Shown one piece after another: positions 25,556 through 34,512 of a stretch of DNA of 53,092 bases. The position numbers and the translations under genes are program-made. A model generated the notes under the pieces. That model was not told the DNA's origin. It was given only the letters and a program-made list of their open reading frames with translations, and ran no database searches. Origin of the DNA: Prevotella falsenii DSM 22864 = JCM 15124 (GTDB lineage Bacteria > Bacteroidota > Bacteroidia > Bacteroidales > Bacteroidaceae); assembly GCF_000613945.1 (NCBI RefSeq), contig NZ_BAJY01000018.1:1-53092 (forward strand). Direction: 5' to 3'. Positions within the stretch are counted from its first letter, which is position 1. The number at the start of each line of letters is the position of its first letter.

Positions 25556-25755
25556 TGTTGAGCAGCTGTGCCGGTGTTTCATCGAAGGCGTAGCGGACTA
25601 CGGCGAGATGGAATGGCTGCGCAGATGCCGGCAAGCGGACGAAACCGGTAAGGAAGCATGACGGTAATAATAAAGATAAGCAAATGCGTCCTAATGCCCG
25701 ATTTGGGTTTAAGGCAGGTTCTGAAGGTTTAACCTTTAGCGTCTGCCTTTATTGT
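25556..25755 (+). ncRNA. candidate structured RNA ending in a terminator
   Basis: A GC-rich island in an AT-rich gap, with dense pairing. GCCGGTGT (about 25570) pairs with ATGCCGGC (about 25628) using two wobbles. TTCATC pairs with GATGGA inside it. CGTAG-CGGA-CTACG forms a tetraloop hairpin, and CCCGATTTGGG another. It ends in the stem AAGGCAG/CTGCCTT (25711-25749) enclosing AAGGTTTAACCTT, then TTTATTG. The stretch CCGGTAAGGAAGCA resembles the apical motif of bacterial signal recognition particle RNA (CCGGAAGGAAGCA), but the flanking helices do not fit well. A short open frame also crosses it (GVADYGEMEWLRRC), without a convincing start. I call an RNA of unknown class. Confidence 0.4.
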
Positions 25756-25756
25756 T
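25711..25756 (+). terminator. plus-strand terminator hairpin
   Basis: AAGGCAG at 25711-25717 pairs with CTGCCTT at 25743-25749, with an inner palindrome AAGGTTTAACCTT, and is followed by TTTATTG. It would end the candidate RNA or read-through from the M64 gene. The minus-strand side lacks a T tract. Confidence 0.5.
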
Positions 25757-25841
25757 GCCGGTCTATCCCACTGCAGAGATATTAAGAATATGTCTTTGCA
25801 GATAGTTTGTTACTATGTGAAACTGTTAAAACGACCTTATT

Positions 25842-26102
25842 TTATAGTGCTGTGAAAGCAGCCACGAAACCAAAGATGACGCCGGGTGTATTGGCAATAG
25901 CAAGTGGTAGGGCGCGCTTTTCCTTGAAGAGACCGTAGCAAACCCATAGCGTACAGTTGATGCCGGCCATAAAAGGTTGTATGAAAGTACCTTTGTGCCC
26001 TGCCAGATTATTTTCGATTTGTGGGAAGTAGAACACGTACATCAATATCGATGTTGCCATACCAACCCAACCCATAGCTCCGAAAAACTTTTCTTTTGTC
26101 AT
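25842..26102 (-). CDS. SemiSWEET family sugar transporter (MtN3/PQ-loop)
   Basis: At 86 residues this is a half-SWEET, a single three-helix bundle that dimerises in the inner membrane to carry sugars by facilitated diffusion. Helix 1 (about 10-27, GWVGMATSILMYVFYFPQI) ends in the PQ motif. Helix 2 (about 41-58, FMAGINCTLWVCYGLFKE) carries the conserved Asn and Trp. Helix 3 (66-84) has the conserved Asn in IANTPGVIFGFV. AAAGGAGAT upstream of the ATG is an unusually good Shine-Dalgarno sequence for this phylum. A -7 box TATCTTTG (minus strand, 26204-26211) gives a leader of about 95 bases. Confidence 0.93.
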   Translation of the reverse strand: MTKEKFFGAMGWVGMATSILMYVFYFPQIENNLAGHKGTFIQPFMAGINCTLWVCYGLFKEKRALPLAIANTPGVIFGFVAAFTAL

Positions 26103-26203
26103 ATATTATCTCCTTTTTTAGTTAATGTCAGATAAAAATAGGCAAAGTATTATTTGCTTGTTTTTATCTGTATATCTTTACTTTATTGTTCAATTCGTTG
26201 TTG

Positions 26204-26211
26204 CAAAGATA
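26204..26211 (-). promoter_or_regulatory. -7 box of the SemiSWEET gene
   Basis: Minus-strand TATCTTTG matches TAnnTTTG. No exact -33 TTTG is seen at the usual distance. Confidence 0.5.
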
Positions 26212-26385
26212 AATAAAGTTTCATATTAATGTAATTGTAGCCTAATTGAAATCTTCTTTATACCTTATTTTTTCTGCTTTATATCAATTGGGGCGATAAT
26301 GTGTTTTCCACGTTTTTCATATCTACCGATTGTATTTCTTGTAGGCAACAATTGCATTTCTAACACCAAAGAAAAATGGGGTTAT

Positions 26386-26425
26386 TTAGAAGTTCTAAGA
26401 AAATTAGAATTTTATAGAAACTCTA
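26386..26425. repeat. decayed 9-bp-period array
   Basis: TTTAGAAGT, TCTAAGAAA, ATTAGAATT, TTATAGAAAC and TCTATCAC keep the 9-base phase of the CTAG arrays but have no exact CTAG left. It lies 30 bp before hairpin element copy e. Confidence 0.5.
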
Positions 26426-26454
26426 TCACAGAACTTGACTATACCCTTAATTTT

Positions 26455-26638
26455 GTAAATATAATTCGTAGGGAAAACGATAATTTCGATTTGATGTTGC
26501 GAAAGCGGCTGTTTTGCGATGCAAAACCTACGGTTTTACCGTGCAAAACAGCCGCTTTTGGAATGCAAAACAATAGGTTTTGTAATACGCTGATGGATAA
26601 AGAGTTAAGCGATAGTTATGTTTGTGAAAAATGTTTAC
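26455..26638 (+). repeat. hairpin element, copy e
   Basis: A 184-bp copy bounded by GTAAATATAATTC and GAAAAATGTTTAC. Its outer arm pair differs from other copies: GCGGCTGTTTTGC pairs with GCAAAACAGCCGC, and the inner module is CCTACGG with a small ACGGT-TTT-ACCGT hairpin. The left boundary overlaps TAATTTTG, a match to the -7 consensus. The rest of 26639-26895 shows nothing I can support. Confidence 0.8.
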
Positions 26639-26895
26639 GTTTTTATTGTCTTCTTTTCGTTCGTAGAATAATGTGAGTTTGCGTAAGAATTTGAGGACGA
26701 AAATACTTCATTTCTTTTTGATTATAAGCATATTAAATCGTAACCGGTTCTTTCTTTAAGTATCTTATAAGTAATATACCAATGTAATTCTTACATCGAA
26801 CTCACGTTAGAGAAGGTTGAACAGCTGCGTGCATTCCTCACTTTCCTTGCTTTTAGAAAAAGATTTGCTGAACCAAAAAGATATAATATAAAAAA

Positions 26896-26974
26896 ACAAA
26901 CCTGCTCAAATTGTTTGCCATTTCATGAAGAAATTATATTCATTGAAAGGGTTATCCGGTCTAAGCAGGTTTGT
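26896..26974 (-). terminator. long-stem terminator of the subtilase/I9 operon
   Basis: ACAAACCTGCT and AGCAGGTTTGT pair exactly over 11 bp across a 57-base loop. On the minus strand a run of seven T follows. It lies 17 bp past the stop of the I9-like gene. Confidence 0.65.
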
Positions 26975-26990
26975 ATTAATGTTATAGGAT

Positions 26991-27236
26991 TTAGAGTATC
27001 CCCATCTTAGCATCGGGTTCGATGGCTTGAACACCTTCGTTCTGTGCCAAGACATGTATTTCTTTTGCAGTTAGTCTGGCTGCCAAGATGTTGCTCATCA
27101 GAACACGATAGCTTTTCAAGTTGAGAGATTCTGCATTCACGCCTTCCATCAATGTGATGATAACATCAAATTCTCCTAACGGTTTTGAGTTTATCTCTCT
27201 TTGAAGTTCAAAACTTATTTTGTCCATAACATTCAA
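26991..27236 (-). CDS. stand-alone peptidase inhibitor I9-like protein
   Basis: An 81-residue protein with no signal peptide. FDVIITLMEGVNAESL, then VLMSNILAARLTAKEIHVLA and NEGVQAIEPDAKM follow the pattern of inhibitor I9 domains, the propeptides that fold and inhibit subtilases: a first beta strand, a helix after LTxxE, and a last strand V-x-AIEPD. The neighbouring subtilase has its own version of the same ending (LTSEEAKELSTQEGVLAVEE). The gene lies 85 bp downstream of the subtilase on the same strand and ahead of a shared terminator. It is probably a cognate inhibitor, chaperone or self-protection protein for that protease. The role is inferred from fold and position. Confidence 0.65.
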   Translation of the reverse strand: MNVMDKISFELQREINSKPLGEFDVIITLMEGVNAESLNLKSYRVLMSNILAARLTAKEIHVLAQNEGVQAIEPDAKMGIL

Positions 27237-27321
27237 TTTTAATATTTACACATCAATGTCAAAGCTACAACGAAGTCTTCACACTAAGCTGATGCCTTTT
27301 GTGTGTTGCTTCGTATTGAAT

Positions 27322-28974
27322 TTATCTAAACAGATACCATTCTTTCCAACTGTTATAGAAGACATTAATTTCATAGGTTGAAACCACTCTATCGCAATTG
27401 ATAAGACCAAATCCCTTTTCCACACTCTTTGGGTACGAATGCCCGTAGTAAGTACCTATCAATATTTGTTTCTTAATCCAATATGTCCATGTATTCGTGC
27501 CCCATCTTTCCCATAGCAAAGCTGCAAGTCCTGAAACGTGTGGACAAGCCATACTTGTACCATCCATTTGAGTATAACTTTTATTTAAATAGGTTGATCT
27601 GACATTTACTCCGGGAGCAACACAACCAACCGGATTCCATGGCGATTTTTGTCGTCCTCTTGATGAGAAAGCAGCAATATTATTATTTATATCAACAGCA
27701 CCGACTGCTATCGGACTTGTACTCCACCAATTATTTTTGGCTGAATTCGCAGGAGCACCTACCCAAGGAAATTTACCACGTCCGCTATTTCCTGCCGAAG
27801 CAACAACAAGAACTCCATTTTGCTGGCATCTTGAAACAGCTTCTCTATAAGCTATGGTCGGAGCATAGGCACCACCTAAGCTCATACTTGCCACCTTAAT
27901 GCCATTCTTCACGCACCAATCCATTCCGGCAATGATATTGCTTGTATCTCCCCAACCATCATTACCCAAAACCTTTACGGCATAGAGTTTAGCGCGAGGA
28001 GCAACACCTACAACTTGATTTCGATACTCTCTTGCAGCAATAATACCAGCACAATGCGTACCGTGTCCATAGTAGTCCATGTAATTTCCTGAACCTGTGA
28101 AGTCGGCACCACCATAAACATATAGGTCAGGGTGGTTATAATCAATGCCCGTGTCCAATACGGCAACCTTTACACCCCAGCCATCATAGCCTCTTGCCCA
28201 TGCTTCGGGTGCTTTTACCATTCTGATATTCCAAGGAATATACGATGCGTTTATTGCCATGGCAGAGTCGAGTGTTCCTGCCGATGCGGCAGCAGCATTG
28301 CAAGAATCAGAAGATTCTTTCTTGATATTTGCATCTAACATCGACGAGAACATATCCATCATTGCTTTCTTATACCCATCAGCAAAACCGCCTTCTTGCG
28401 TTTGAACTTGCTTGTCGGCTTCTAATAAGTTGTCTGCACCTAAATTGCTTTGACCGGAAAACCTTGCAAAGTTGAAAGGTTTGGCTTCTTCTTCGGGAAT
28501 AGTCTTGTCTCCGACAATCGTGTTTTCGTCCTGTGCTTTAAATGGCACAACGGTTTCACCAAAGGCTTCTCTTGTGCGAAAGTCGCCTTTAACTCTTGCT
28601 CCGCCTTTAATATTTACAGGTTCTTCCAGTTTAGCCATTTCTTCCTGATTGATATAAACCTCCGGCTGATAGTCGTGATCGTAGCCTTCCGGTTCCATAT
28701 CCAATGCAAATACTTTCACATCTTCTTCTACTGCCAAGACACCTTCTTGCGTTGAAAGTTCCTTTGCTTCTTCCGATGTAAGTTCAAGCAGCGAAATTCC
28801 AACGTTTTCAAAGTGCAAGATATTATCTTTTAAATCAGCTTTTTCGGCAGACATGAAAGAAACTCCATCTTTCAAATTTGATTGGTTTACTTTTAATAGG
28901 TTTACTACAGAAGCTTTACCAACTTCTTGATTTGCATAGGTTACTAAAAACTTTTTGTTAGCTTGATTAGACAT
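27322..28974 (-). CDS. subtilisin-like serine peptidase (S8) without signal peptide
   Basis: Counting from the Met at 28974 (MSNQANKKFLVTYANQE) the protein has 550 residues. Residues 1-90 look like an I9-type prodomain ending LAVEEDVKVFAL. About 150 residues of acidic linker follow, then the S8 domain: Asp274 (VAVLDTGIDYNHPD), His304 (YYGHGTHCAGI), Asn396 (ASAGNSG) and Ser474 (DGTSMACPH). All catalytic residues are present. No Sec signal, lipobox or sorting domain is seen. The protease is therefore either intracellular or exported by another route. An in-frame ATG at 29049 would add 25 polar residues and still no signal. The I9-like gene follows. A full consensus promoter lies at 29193-29225, giving a long leader of roughly 210 bases to the chosen start. 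Confidence 0.85.
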   Translation of the reverse strand: MSNQANKKFLVTYANQEVGKASVVNLLKVNQSNLKDGVSFMSAEKADLKDNILHFENVGISLLELTSEEAKELSTQEGVLAVEEDVKVFALDMEPEGYDHDYQPEVYINQEEMAKLEEPVNIKGGARVKGDFRTREAFGETVVPFKAQDENTIVGDKTIPEEEAKPFNFARFSGQSNLGADNLLEADKQVQTQEGGFADGYKKAMMDMFSSMLDANIKKESSDSCNAAAASAGTLDSAMAINASYIPWNIRMVKAPEAWARGYDGWGVKVAVLDTGIDYNHPDLYVYGGADFTGSGNYMDYYGHGTHCAGIIAAREYRNQVVGVAPRAKLYAVKVLGNDGWGDTSNIIAGMDWCVKNGIKVASMSLGGAYAPTIAYREAVSRCQQNGVLVVASAGNSGRGKFPWVGAPANSAKNNWWSTSPIAVGAVDINNNIAAFSSRGRQKSPWNPVGCVAPGVNVRSTYLNKSYTQMDGTSMACPHVSGLAALLWERWGTNTWTYWIKKQILIGTYYGHSYPKSVEKGFGLINCDRVVSTYEINVFYNSWKEWYLFR

Positions 28975-29192
28975 AGTAATTATTTTTTTAGTTTTACTAC
29001 TCGTATGGCTTTTCGTATCCGCCCCGTTTTTTATGGTTTCTGGCTCCATTTCTTTTGTTAAACCGGGTAGTCAGCCCATTCTTTAGACTTCTTTTTATGT
29101 TTTGATTGTTATACTACTTTTTCCTTTAAGTGATGAACTAAAAACTTTATTCTTAGTTTTGATTTAGATTCTCTCTATTCTTAATTCTGCTA

Positions 29193-29225
29193 CAAATATA
29201 AACAATTTTTCTTTAACGAAGCAAA
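29193..29225 (-). promoter_or_regulatory. consensus promoter of the subtilase/I9 operon
   Basis: On the minus strand TTTG (29225-29222), a 21-bp spacer and TATATTTG (29200-29193) match both consensus boxes. The predicted start is near 29186, more than 130 bases before either possible start codon. That leader (28975-29186) has no gene. Confidence 0.6.
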
Positions 29226-29374
29226 TTTTCTGCGTTAAAAAGTCAGGAATAATTCTTTTTCTTTCTACAAAGCAGGTTTTCCATACTCTTTTTTCATGCA
29301 AAAGTATCGATATAGACCACTCTGCAATATGTGAATAACATTGATGAGAATCCTGTCGGCAGAATTAAATATTT

Positions 29375-29558
29375 GTAAAGATTATTCTGTTAAAAAGTGA
29401 TAACTGCGTTTTGACATTGCAAAAGCGTAGGTTTTGCAATGCAAAACAGCCGCTTTTACCGTGCAAAACCTACGGTTTTAGAATGCAAAACAATAGGTTT
29501 TGAAAAGCGTTGATAATAAGATAGTTACACGATAGATACCTGTGTGAAAAATGTTTAC
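29375..29558 (+). repeat. hairpin element, copy f
   Basis: A 184-bp copy bounded by GTAAAGATTATTC and GAAAAATGTTTAC. AAAAGCGTAGGTTTTGC pairs with GCAAAACCTACGGTTTT with one mismatch, around an AGCCGC module. The 150 bp between it and plsC hold nothing I can name. Confidence 0.8.
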
Positions 29559-29709
29559 AGTTTTATGGATTGTTTCCCGTCTATGAAACGAGGAACACAC
29601 GAACAATTGTGTAGCTGCCGAAAGACTTCGTCTGTTCGGAAAAGTAGAACTATATGCGTGTCCCTTTCATTGCCTGTCTGCTCCCAACCTCTGTTGTTGG
29701 TCTGCCAAT

Positions 29710-30528
29710 CTATTGGTCGGGGTTCTCCACAAAACCTTTATACTGTTCTTCCAAGCCGCTGTTCACGCTTTCGTAAGCCTCTTTCATGGTTGCCTGCTCG
29801 AACTCTGCGCCCTTTCCTTTCGGCTCTATGGGCTTGTGAATGGTGAGCGTCAGGGGGTGCCAAACGGGGAAATGCCAGTCTTTTGTGCGCGGCATTACGT
29901 TGAAAGAGCCGTTGATGGTTATCGGACAAACGGGTAGTTGCAGCTCGTTTGCCAGCATGAATGCGCCACGACGGAATACACCCAAATGACCTGTAAAGGT
30001 GCGTGCGCCCTCCGGAAATACCACTACCGACATGCCTTCGCGAAGGGTTTCGCGGGCTTGGTCGTAGGTTCGCTTTATCTTGCTCGCCCCCGACTTGTCT
30101 ACAAATATATGGTGGGCGTACTCGCAAGCTATACCTACAAAGGGTATTTTGCGTATGCTCTTCTTCATCAGCCACTTGAAATTGCGACCGAGAAAACCGT
30201 AAACGAGGAATATATCGAACGCTCCTTGATGGTTGGCAACGAACACATAGCTTTGCTTGTCGCGCAGATGCTCGCGTCCCTCTACCTTTACAGGCAGGAA
30301 AAGGGCACGAATAACGAACTGTCCCCACAGTCTGCCGGGGTGATAACCCCAAAAATGGCCGTCGCCAAGCCTACACCCAACTGCCGTTACCACGGCTGTT
30401 ATCAACGATGCAAGCAGGAAAAGAGGCAGGAAAATGAAGAACGTATAGAGTCGGTAAAGCAGTGTGAGGACTGTTCCGAAAAGCGTTTTGCGTTCTGCCG
30501 ATGCAGCTGTTTTGTTGTTGTGTTGCAT
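29710..30528 (-). CDS. plsC: 1-acyl-sn-glycerol-3-phosphate acyltransferase
   Basis: Adds the second fatty acid to lysophosphatidic acid to make phosphatidic acid at the inner membrane. At 272 residues it is typical. A hydrophobic helix lies near residues 25-52. The acyltransferase motifs are NHQGAFD (block I, HX4D, near 97-103), a KKSIRKIPFVG segment near 120, FPEGAR (block III, near 173) and PVCPITING (block IV, near 198). It is the last gene of a minus-strand operon with the DUF4369 lipoprotein, pyrC and the metallophosphoesterase, 21 bp after the repaired end of the latter. An ornithine or other lysolipid acyltransferase is possible but less likely. Confidence 0.88.
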   Translation of the reverse strand: MQHNNKTAASAERKTLFGTVLTLLYRLYTFFIFLPLFLLASLITAVVTAVGCRLGDGHFWGYHPGRLWGQFVIRALFLPVKVEGREHLRDKQSYVFVANHQGAFDIFLVYGFLGRNFKWLMKKSIRKIPFVGIACEYAHHIFVDKSGASKIKRTYDQARETLREGMSVVVFPEGARTFTGHLGVFRRGAFMLANELQLPVCPITINGSFNVMPRTKDWHFPVWHPLTLTIHKPIEPKGKGAEFEQATMKEAYESVNSGLEEQYKGFVENPDQ

Positions 30529-30549
30529 TATAGTTTGTTTTTATTGTAG

Positions 30550-31724
30550 CTATTTTGATGTTTCGGCTTTCAGTGTAATCACCACAATCTCGTTCGGCAT
30601 GTTCAGTCGGAACGGTGCAAAGCCACCCAAGCCTGCCGTTACGTTGAGTATATGGTCGCCACTGCGATAGATGCCGTAGTCGTTTTTCTCTCTCAGTTGT
30701 GTGGGGCGGAAGCGAAAATCTGCATTTGTCCGCCGTGAGTGTGTCCGCACAGCGTTATCTGTGCCAAGTTTTGAGGCAATATGTGCCGCCTCCATGCCGA
30801 TGGGTCGTGCTGCAACATAATGACAAAGGCGTCTGGCTTCACTCCCTTCAGTGTTTGCCTGTAGTCGGCTTTCTGCGGGAAAGGTGGCTTGCCGTCGTTC
30901 TCTGTGCCTGCGATAACGATGCTGTCGTTGCCTCGCCGTATGGTTGTGTGGCTGTTTTTCAGCAGTGTCCACCCCAATTTATTGCGCACGATGTCGGCAA
31001 ACCGTGCCACCTGCTCTCGCTCTTCGTCGGGCGTAAGGTCTACATATTCGGCATAATCGTGATTGCCCGGAACGGCGATAGTGCCCTGCATCGATGATTT
31101 CAGCAGCGGAACGAAAGGCAAAATCTCTTCCGGACGCATATTCTGCAAGTCGCCCGTGAAAACAATTTGGTCGGCTTTCGCGTTCTTTATGCTGTCCATT
31201 TCGTCTTCGAGAATGGTCTTGCGCCAACCATTGAACGTACCAACGTGGAGGTCGGACACGTGAACGATGCGGTAGCCGTCGAAACTTTTGGGCAGATTGC
31301 GCACCGTTAGCGTTTCGTGGCGTACCCTAATCTGCGAGAAGCCGAAAGTCAAGCCGTACATATAGGCTGAAAGAGTTACGCTGCTGACTGCCACACCTAC
31401 GTAATGACCATAGTTTCGGCGCGTGCGAATGATGGTTTTGCGCACCACCCAGCCTATGAGCGAGCAGATGCCGAAGATGGTTTTAGGGCCTACGAATGCA
31501 CCCAGTAGGAACAAATAGGTGTTGAGCCACGTAAGATTGTTCGGTGCAAAGTTGCGTATCGATGCCAGAACGCAGGTGTAAATCACGAGGAAGATGGTGG
31601 GAATCCACCATGCGAGCCTTTGTTGCCACGACAGCCGAATGCGCTTGCGAAAGTAGTGGGCGTCTATATAAACGTCGGAAAGTACGATGACGAGCAGCAA
31701 GGGAATGGCTATTCTGGCAATCAT
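30550..31724 (-). pseudogene. membrane-anchored metallophosphoesterase, frameshifted near the C-terminus as read
   Basis: A YkuE-type calcineurin-like phosphoesterase with N-terminal membrane helices (about residues 1-25, 35-60, 70-95 and 110-130) and a catalytic domain. The metal motifs are VHVSDLHVG, FTGDLQ, GNHDY and CGHTHGGQ. The first frame stops at 30693 shortly after CGHTHGGQ with the tail IFASAPHN. The conserved end (FRPTQLREKNDYGIYRSGDH, then FRLNMPNEIVVITLK) continues in the next frame to a TAG at 30550. Restoring one G (TTCGCTTCC to TTCGGCTTCC, near 30705) gives IFGFRPTQL and an intact protein of about 391 residues. Relatives may act on lipid or nucleotide phosphodiesters; the substrate here is unknown. 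It begins 4 bp after pyrC. Confidence 0.83.
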
Positions 31725-31728
31725 AGAT

Positions 31729-33080
31729 TTATTGTTTTGTATTTCGGAAAGTTATTTGTTCGCCCCGATAGTCGGCATCGAACTTGTCGTTGTCGAGGAT
31801 ATGCACCCCGTTGCAAAGCGTATGCAGTACCCGCCAGTTGTATTGGTGTCCTTGCATCGGACTCCATTTGCACTTGCTCTGTATATTTGCTTCGGTTACA
31901 GTCCAAGGTGTGTTGGGCTTTACAATAGCGATGTCGGCACGATAGCCTTTGCGCAGGAAGCCGCGTTCGTCGATTTGGAAGAGTCGGGCAGGGGAGTGCG
32001 CCATGAGTTCTACCAATCGTTCGATGGTCAGAATGCCGTTATCGACAAGTTCCAACATCGTCGGTAGAGAGAATTGCACCATGGCATGCCGGAAGTGGCG
32101 CAGGCGCAACCGCCTTGTTTCTGTGATAAGAGGTGGGGCGCATGGTCGGTTGAAACGGTGGAGATGCGTCCGTCGGCAAGTGCCCGGCGCAGTTCGGCAC
32201 GGTCGTGCGCAGTTTTCACCGATGGATTGCACTTTATCAGTGCCCGCTTTACGGCGTAGTCGTCGTTCGTAAAATAAAGATGCGCTATCACGGCCTCCAT
32301 GGTTACGAAGTCGCGGGCGGGCGGTTGTTGCAGCAAATCAAGCTCGCGAGCCGTCGAAAGATGGGCAATGTGCAGGCGTGTCTTGTGTTTCAGTGCCAGT
32401 TCCACAGCCAGTTGCGAACTCTCCCGGCACGCTTTTTCGCTCCGAATTTCGTAGTGGTGGCTGATGTCGGGGTCGTCGCCGTAGAGTGCCTTTGCCTTTT
32501 TCATATTCTCGTTGATGATGCCCGAATCTTCGCAATGCGTCATTACGGGCAGTCCTTCGGCGGCTGCGGTGGCAAAAATGCTCTCCAATGCGCTGCGTCG
32601 GTCTACCAACATATTGCCAGTAGATGCACCCATGAAGAGCTTTACGCCCGGTACAAGGTGCTTGTCGAGCTGTGTTATCGTGTCGCTGTTGGCATTTGTA
32701 GCCCCGAAGAAGAACGAATAGTTGATGTGGCTACTGCGTTTGGCACGCTCGAACTTATCGTTCAGTGCGTCAATCGTAGTGGTCTGCGGGTTCGTGTTGG
32801 GCATTTCGAAGAACGAAGTAACCCCTCCGTAGGCTGCCGCACGGCTTTCGCTCTCTATGTTTGCTTTGTCTTCCATTCCCGGCTCGCGGAAATGGACGTG
32901 CGTATCGATAATTCCCGGGATAACGAAACACCCCGTAGCATCGATGATTTCATCGAAATTGCTACGGGGTGGCTCGTTTTCGGGCATGATAGCGGCAATC
33001 CGATTGTCTTCAATGACGATTGCGCCACTGAAACTTTGTCCTTCATTGACAATCGTTCCGCCGTGAATGAGTTTCCTCAT
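31729..33080 (-). pseudogene. pyrC: dihydroorotase, frameshifted as read
   Basis: Closes carbamoyl-aspartate to dihydroorotate, the third step of pyrimidine synthesis. The metal ligands are visible: DTHVHFREPG (about 58-67), a KLFMGAST segment carrying the bridging lysine (about 148), THCEDSG (about 184), HIAHLST (about 240) and STDHAPH (about 315). The first frame ends at 32028 after SGMPWCNSLYRR. The true continuation MVQFSLPTMLELVDNGILTI runs in the next frame to 31729. One base is missing in ATGCCATGGTG, where MPMVQ requires ATGCCNATGGTG (near 32073). The restored length is 450 residues, normal for this class. With every motif otherwise perfect in a biosynthetic gene, a sequencing error is the leading explanation. 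Confidence 0.87.
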
Positions 33081-33112
33081 TGTGTGTCGTATCTATATAT
33101 AATGTGTAGTTT

Positions 33113-33972
33113 CTATTGTCTTGCTGTTAATGTGTCGCCTGCCATTTCGGCTGGTGTCGGCGGCACAATGTCGCTGTTGGGCGTTTCCGTCATACCTGTC
33201 TGCATCGGTTCCTGTGCAGGCATTTCCATACCGTTCATTTCTTTTTGCGCACGCTGGAAGTTCTCGTAGAAGTCCTTTATTGCGCTATTGGTCTTGAAAC
33301 TGTCGGGTGCTTTCGCTATAATGAACTCTACCCACGAGGGCAACTGGCTGATTGCATTCATATAAAGATAGTCGTTCATCCATACAGGGTACGCATTCGG
33401 CGTCATATCGTACGACACCCGCGTGAGAAAACCCCACGGCGAGAGTGCATTGTCGAAGTTTTCGGTTACGAAAGCCGTAAACAGTTTGTCGATATTGGCA
33501 TATACCTGCAATGCTTTCTTTATAAGGCGGGCATCGGTAGCTTGCTCGTCGTGTCCGTTCATAATGCTGCGCCTTCCTCATGGTCTATTTCCACATACTG
33601 GTTGCGCAGTTGTGTGAACTTCTTCCAAAAGGTATTGAGCTTGTCGTTCAGCGGTGTGCCACTCACATTCAACTGTGTATTATCGAGTTTCAGGTATATA
33701 TTGCCCTCTTCGAGTACGATGGGGAACTGCAAATTCATATCGTCCATATACACTTGCACTATCTGTACGGAGTCGAGCGTGCCTCTGAAAGCGAACTCTC
33801 CGTGTACGACATCGCACGAATCGATGGTTATCAGCGTGTCGGCAGAGCCGCCTTTAAGGTATAGTTTCCGTCCGTCGAGGTTGGAAATGTTCGACGAACC
33901 CTGTATGTAATACGACTTAGCGCACGATGTGAATGTCATTAAGACAATGAAAGCGTATAGTATTTTGTTCAT
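33113..33972 (-). pseudogene. DUF4369 lipoprotein, split by a frameshift as read
   Basis: Starting at MNKILYAFIVLMTFTSCAKS the protein has a lipoprotein signal with the lipobox FTSC. A DUF4369 domain follows (LDGRKLYLKGGSADTLITID, GEFAFRGTLDSV, VLEEGNIYLKLDNTQLNVSG). The first frame ends at 33559 after DHEEGAAL. The second begins MNGHDEQATDARLIKKALQV and ends at 33113. The two overlap by 4 bp (ATGA), which imitates coupled genes. However, homologues as I recall them are single proteins in which this helical region and the FVTENFDN segment follow directly. One missing base near 33562 would restore about 286 residues. No thioredoxin domain follows. It is the first gene of the operon with pyrC. 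A -7 box TAAATTTG lies at 33998-34005 (minus strand). Confidence 0.7.
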
Positions 33973-34080
33973 AGAATGAGTTCTTATTCTGACCATACAA
34001 ATTTACAATGTATTTGCGAAGTAGCGAAAGTTTTTCATTGAATTTAAATTATTCACGTCCTTTTTAGGCTTTTTTCAATT

Positions 34081-34512
34081 TTATGATTGTTTCTCTTTCC
34101 CTATCAAATAGTCTATTCTGTGTATGGTATAAAGTTCGAGTGCGGTTGCGATGAGCAGTATTACCACCCAGTTATGATAGAAAATGTTCACGTAAATGGT
34201 GTATCCGCCAATGGAATTGGCAAGATATTGCTTGATGAAACCGTAGCTGTCTTCCACCATGAAGACGCCTGCAAGTATGAAACCTATATCTGCCAGCACC
34301 ATAATCTTGCGCAGGCGGCGTATGGTTAAGTTTGTTCCGAGGTATTGTTGGCGCATCTGCATGGTGGCAAAGCATATTGCGCCTATCAGCATTACTATGC
34401 AAGCCACGTCTTGTAATATAAAGAAAGCATAAAGACCGGTGCCCACTGCCATCAGCAAACCGCCAAGTGCGTAGAGTATGCTTTCTGTTTTATTCAGTTG
34501 TCTCATATACAT
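34081..34512 (-). CDS. conserved-type integral membrane protein, function unknown
   Basis: A 143-residue protein with four hydrophobic helices: about residues 12-31 (LYALGGLLMAVGTGLYAFFI), 35-52, 70-88 and 115-130. Charged loops and a basic stretch RRLRKI lie between the second and third. I do not recognise a family motif. Its start lies 23 bp inside the end of the DivIC-like gene, so the two are co-expressed, and the same neighbour suggests a role near the cell envelope or division site. The alternative start at the third codon (MRQLNK) is equally possible. Confidence 0.65.
   Translation of the reverse strand: MYMRQLNKTESILYALGGLLMAVGTGLYAFFILQDVACIVMLIGAICFATMQMRQQYLGTNLTIRRLRKIMVLADIGFILAGVFMVEDSYGFIKQYLANSIGGYTIYVNIFYHNWVVILLIATALELYTIHRIDYLIGKEKQS

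Noticed and set aside
25560..25664. Remnant protein tail reading FIEGVADYGEMEWLRRCRQA
   Set aside because: There is no start codon that gives a sensible length, and the same bases form a dense hairpin set with a terminator. Kept only as an alternative to the RNA call.
33113..33562. A separate gene starting MNGHDEQATD, coupled by ATGA to the DUF4369 gene
   Set aside because: It has no signal or domain of its own and continues the DUF4369 protein as I know it. A one-base frameshift explains it better.
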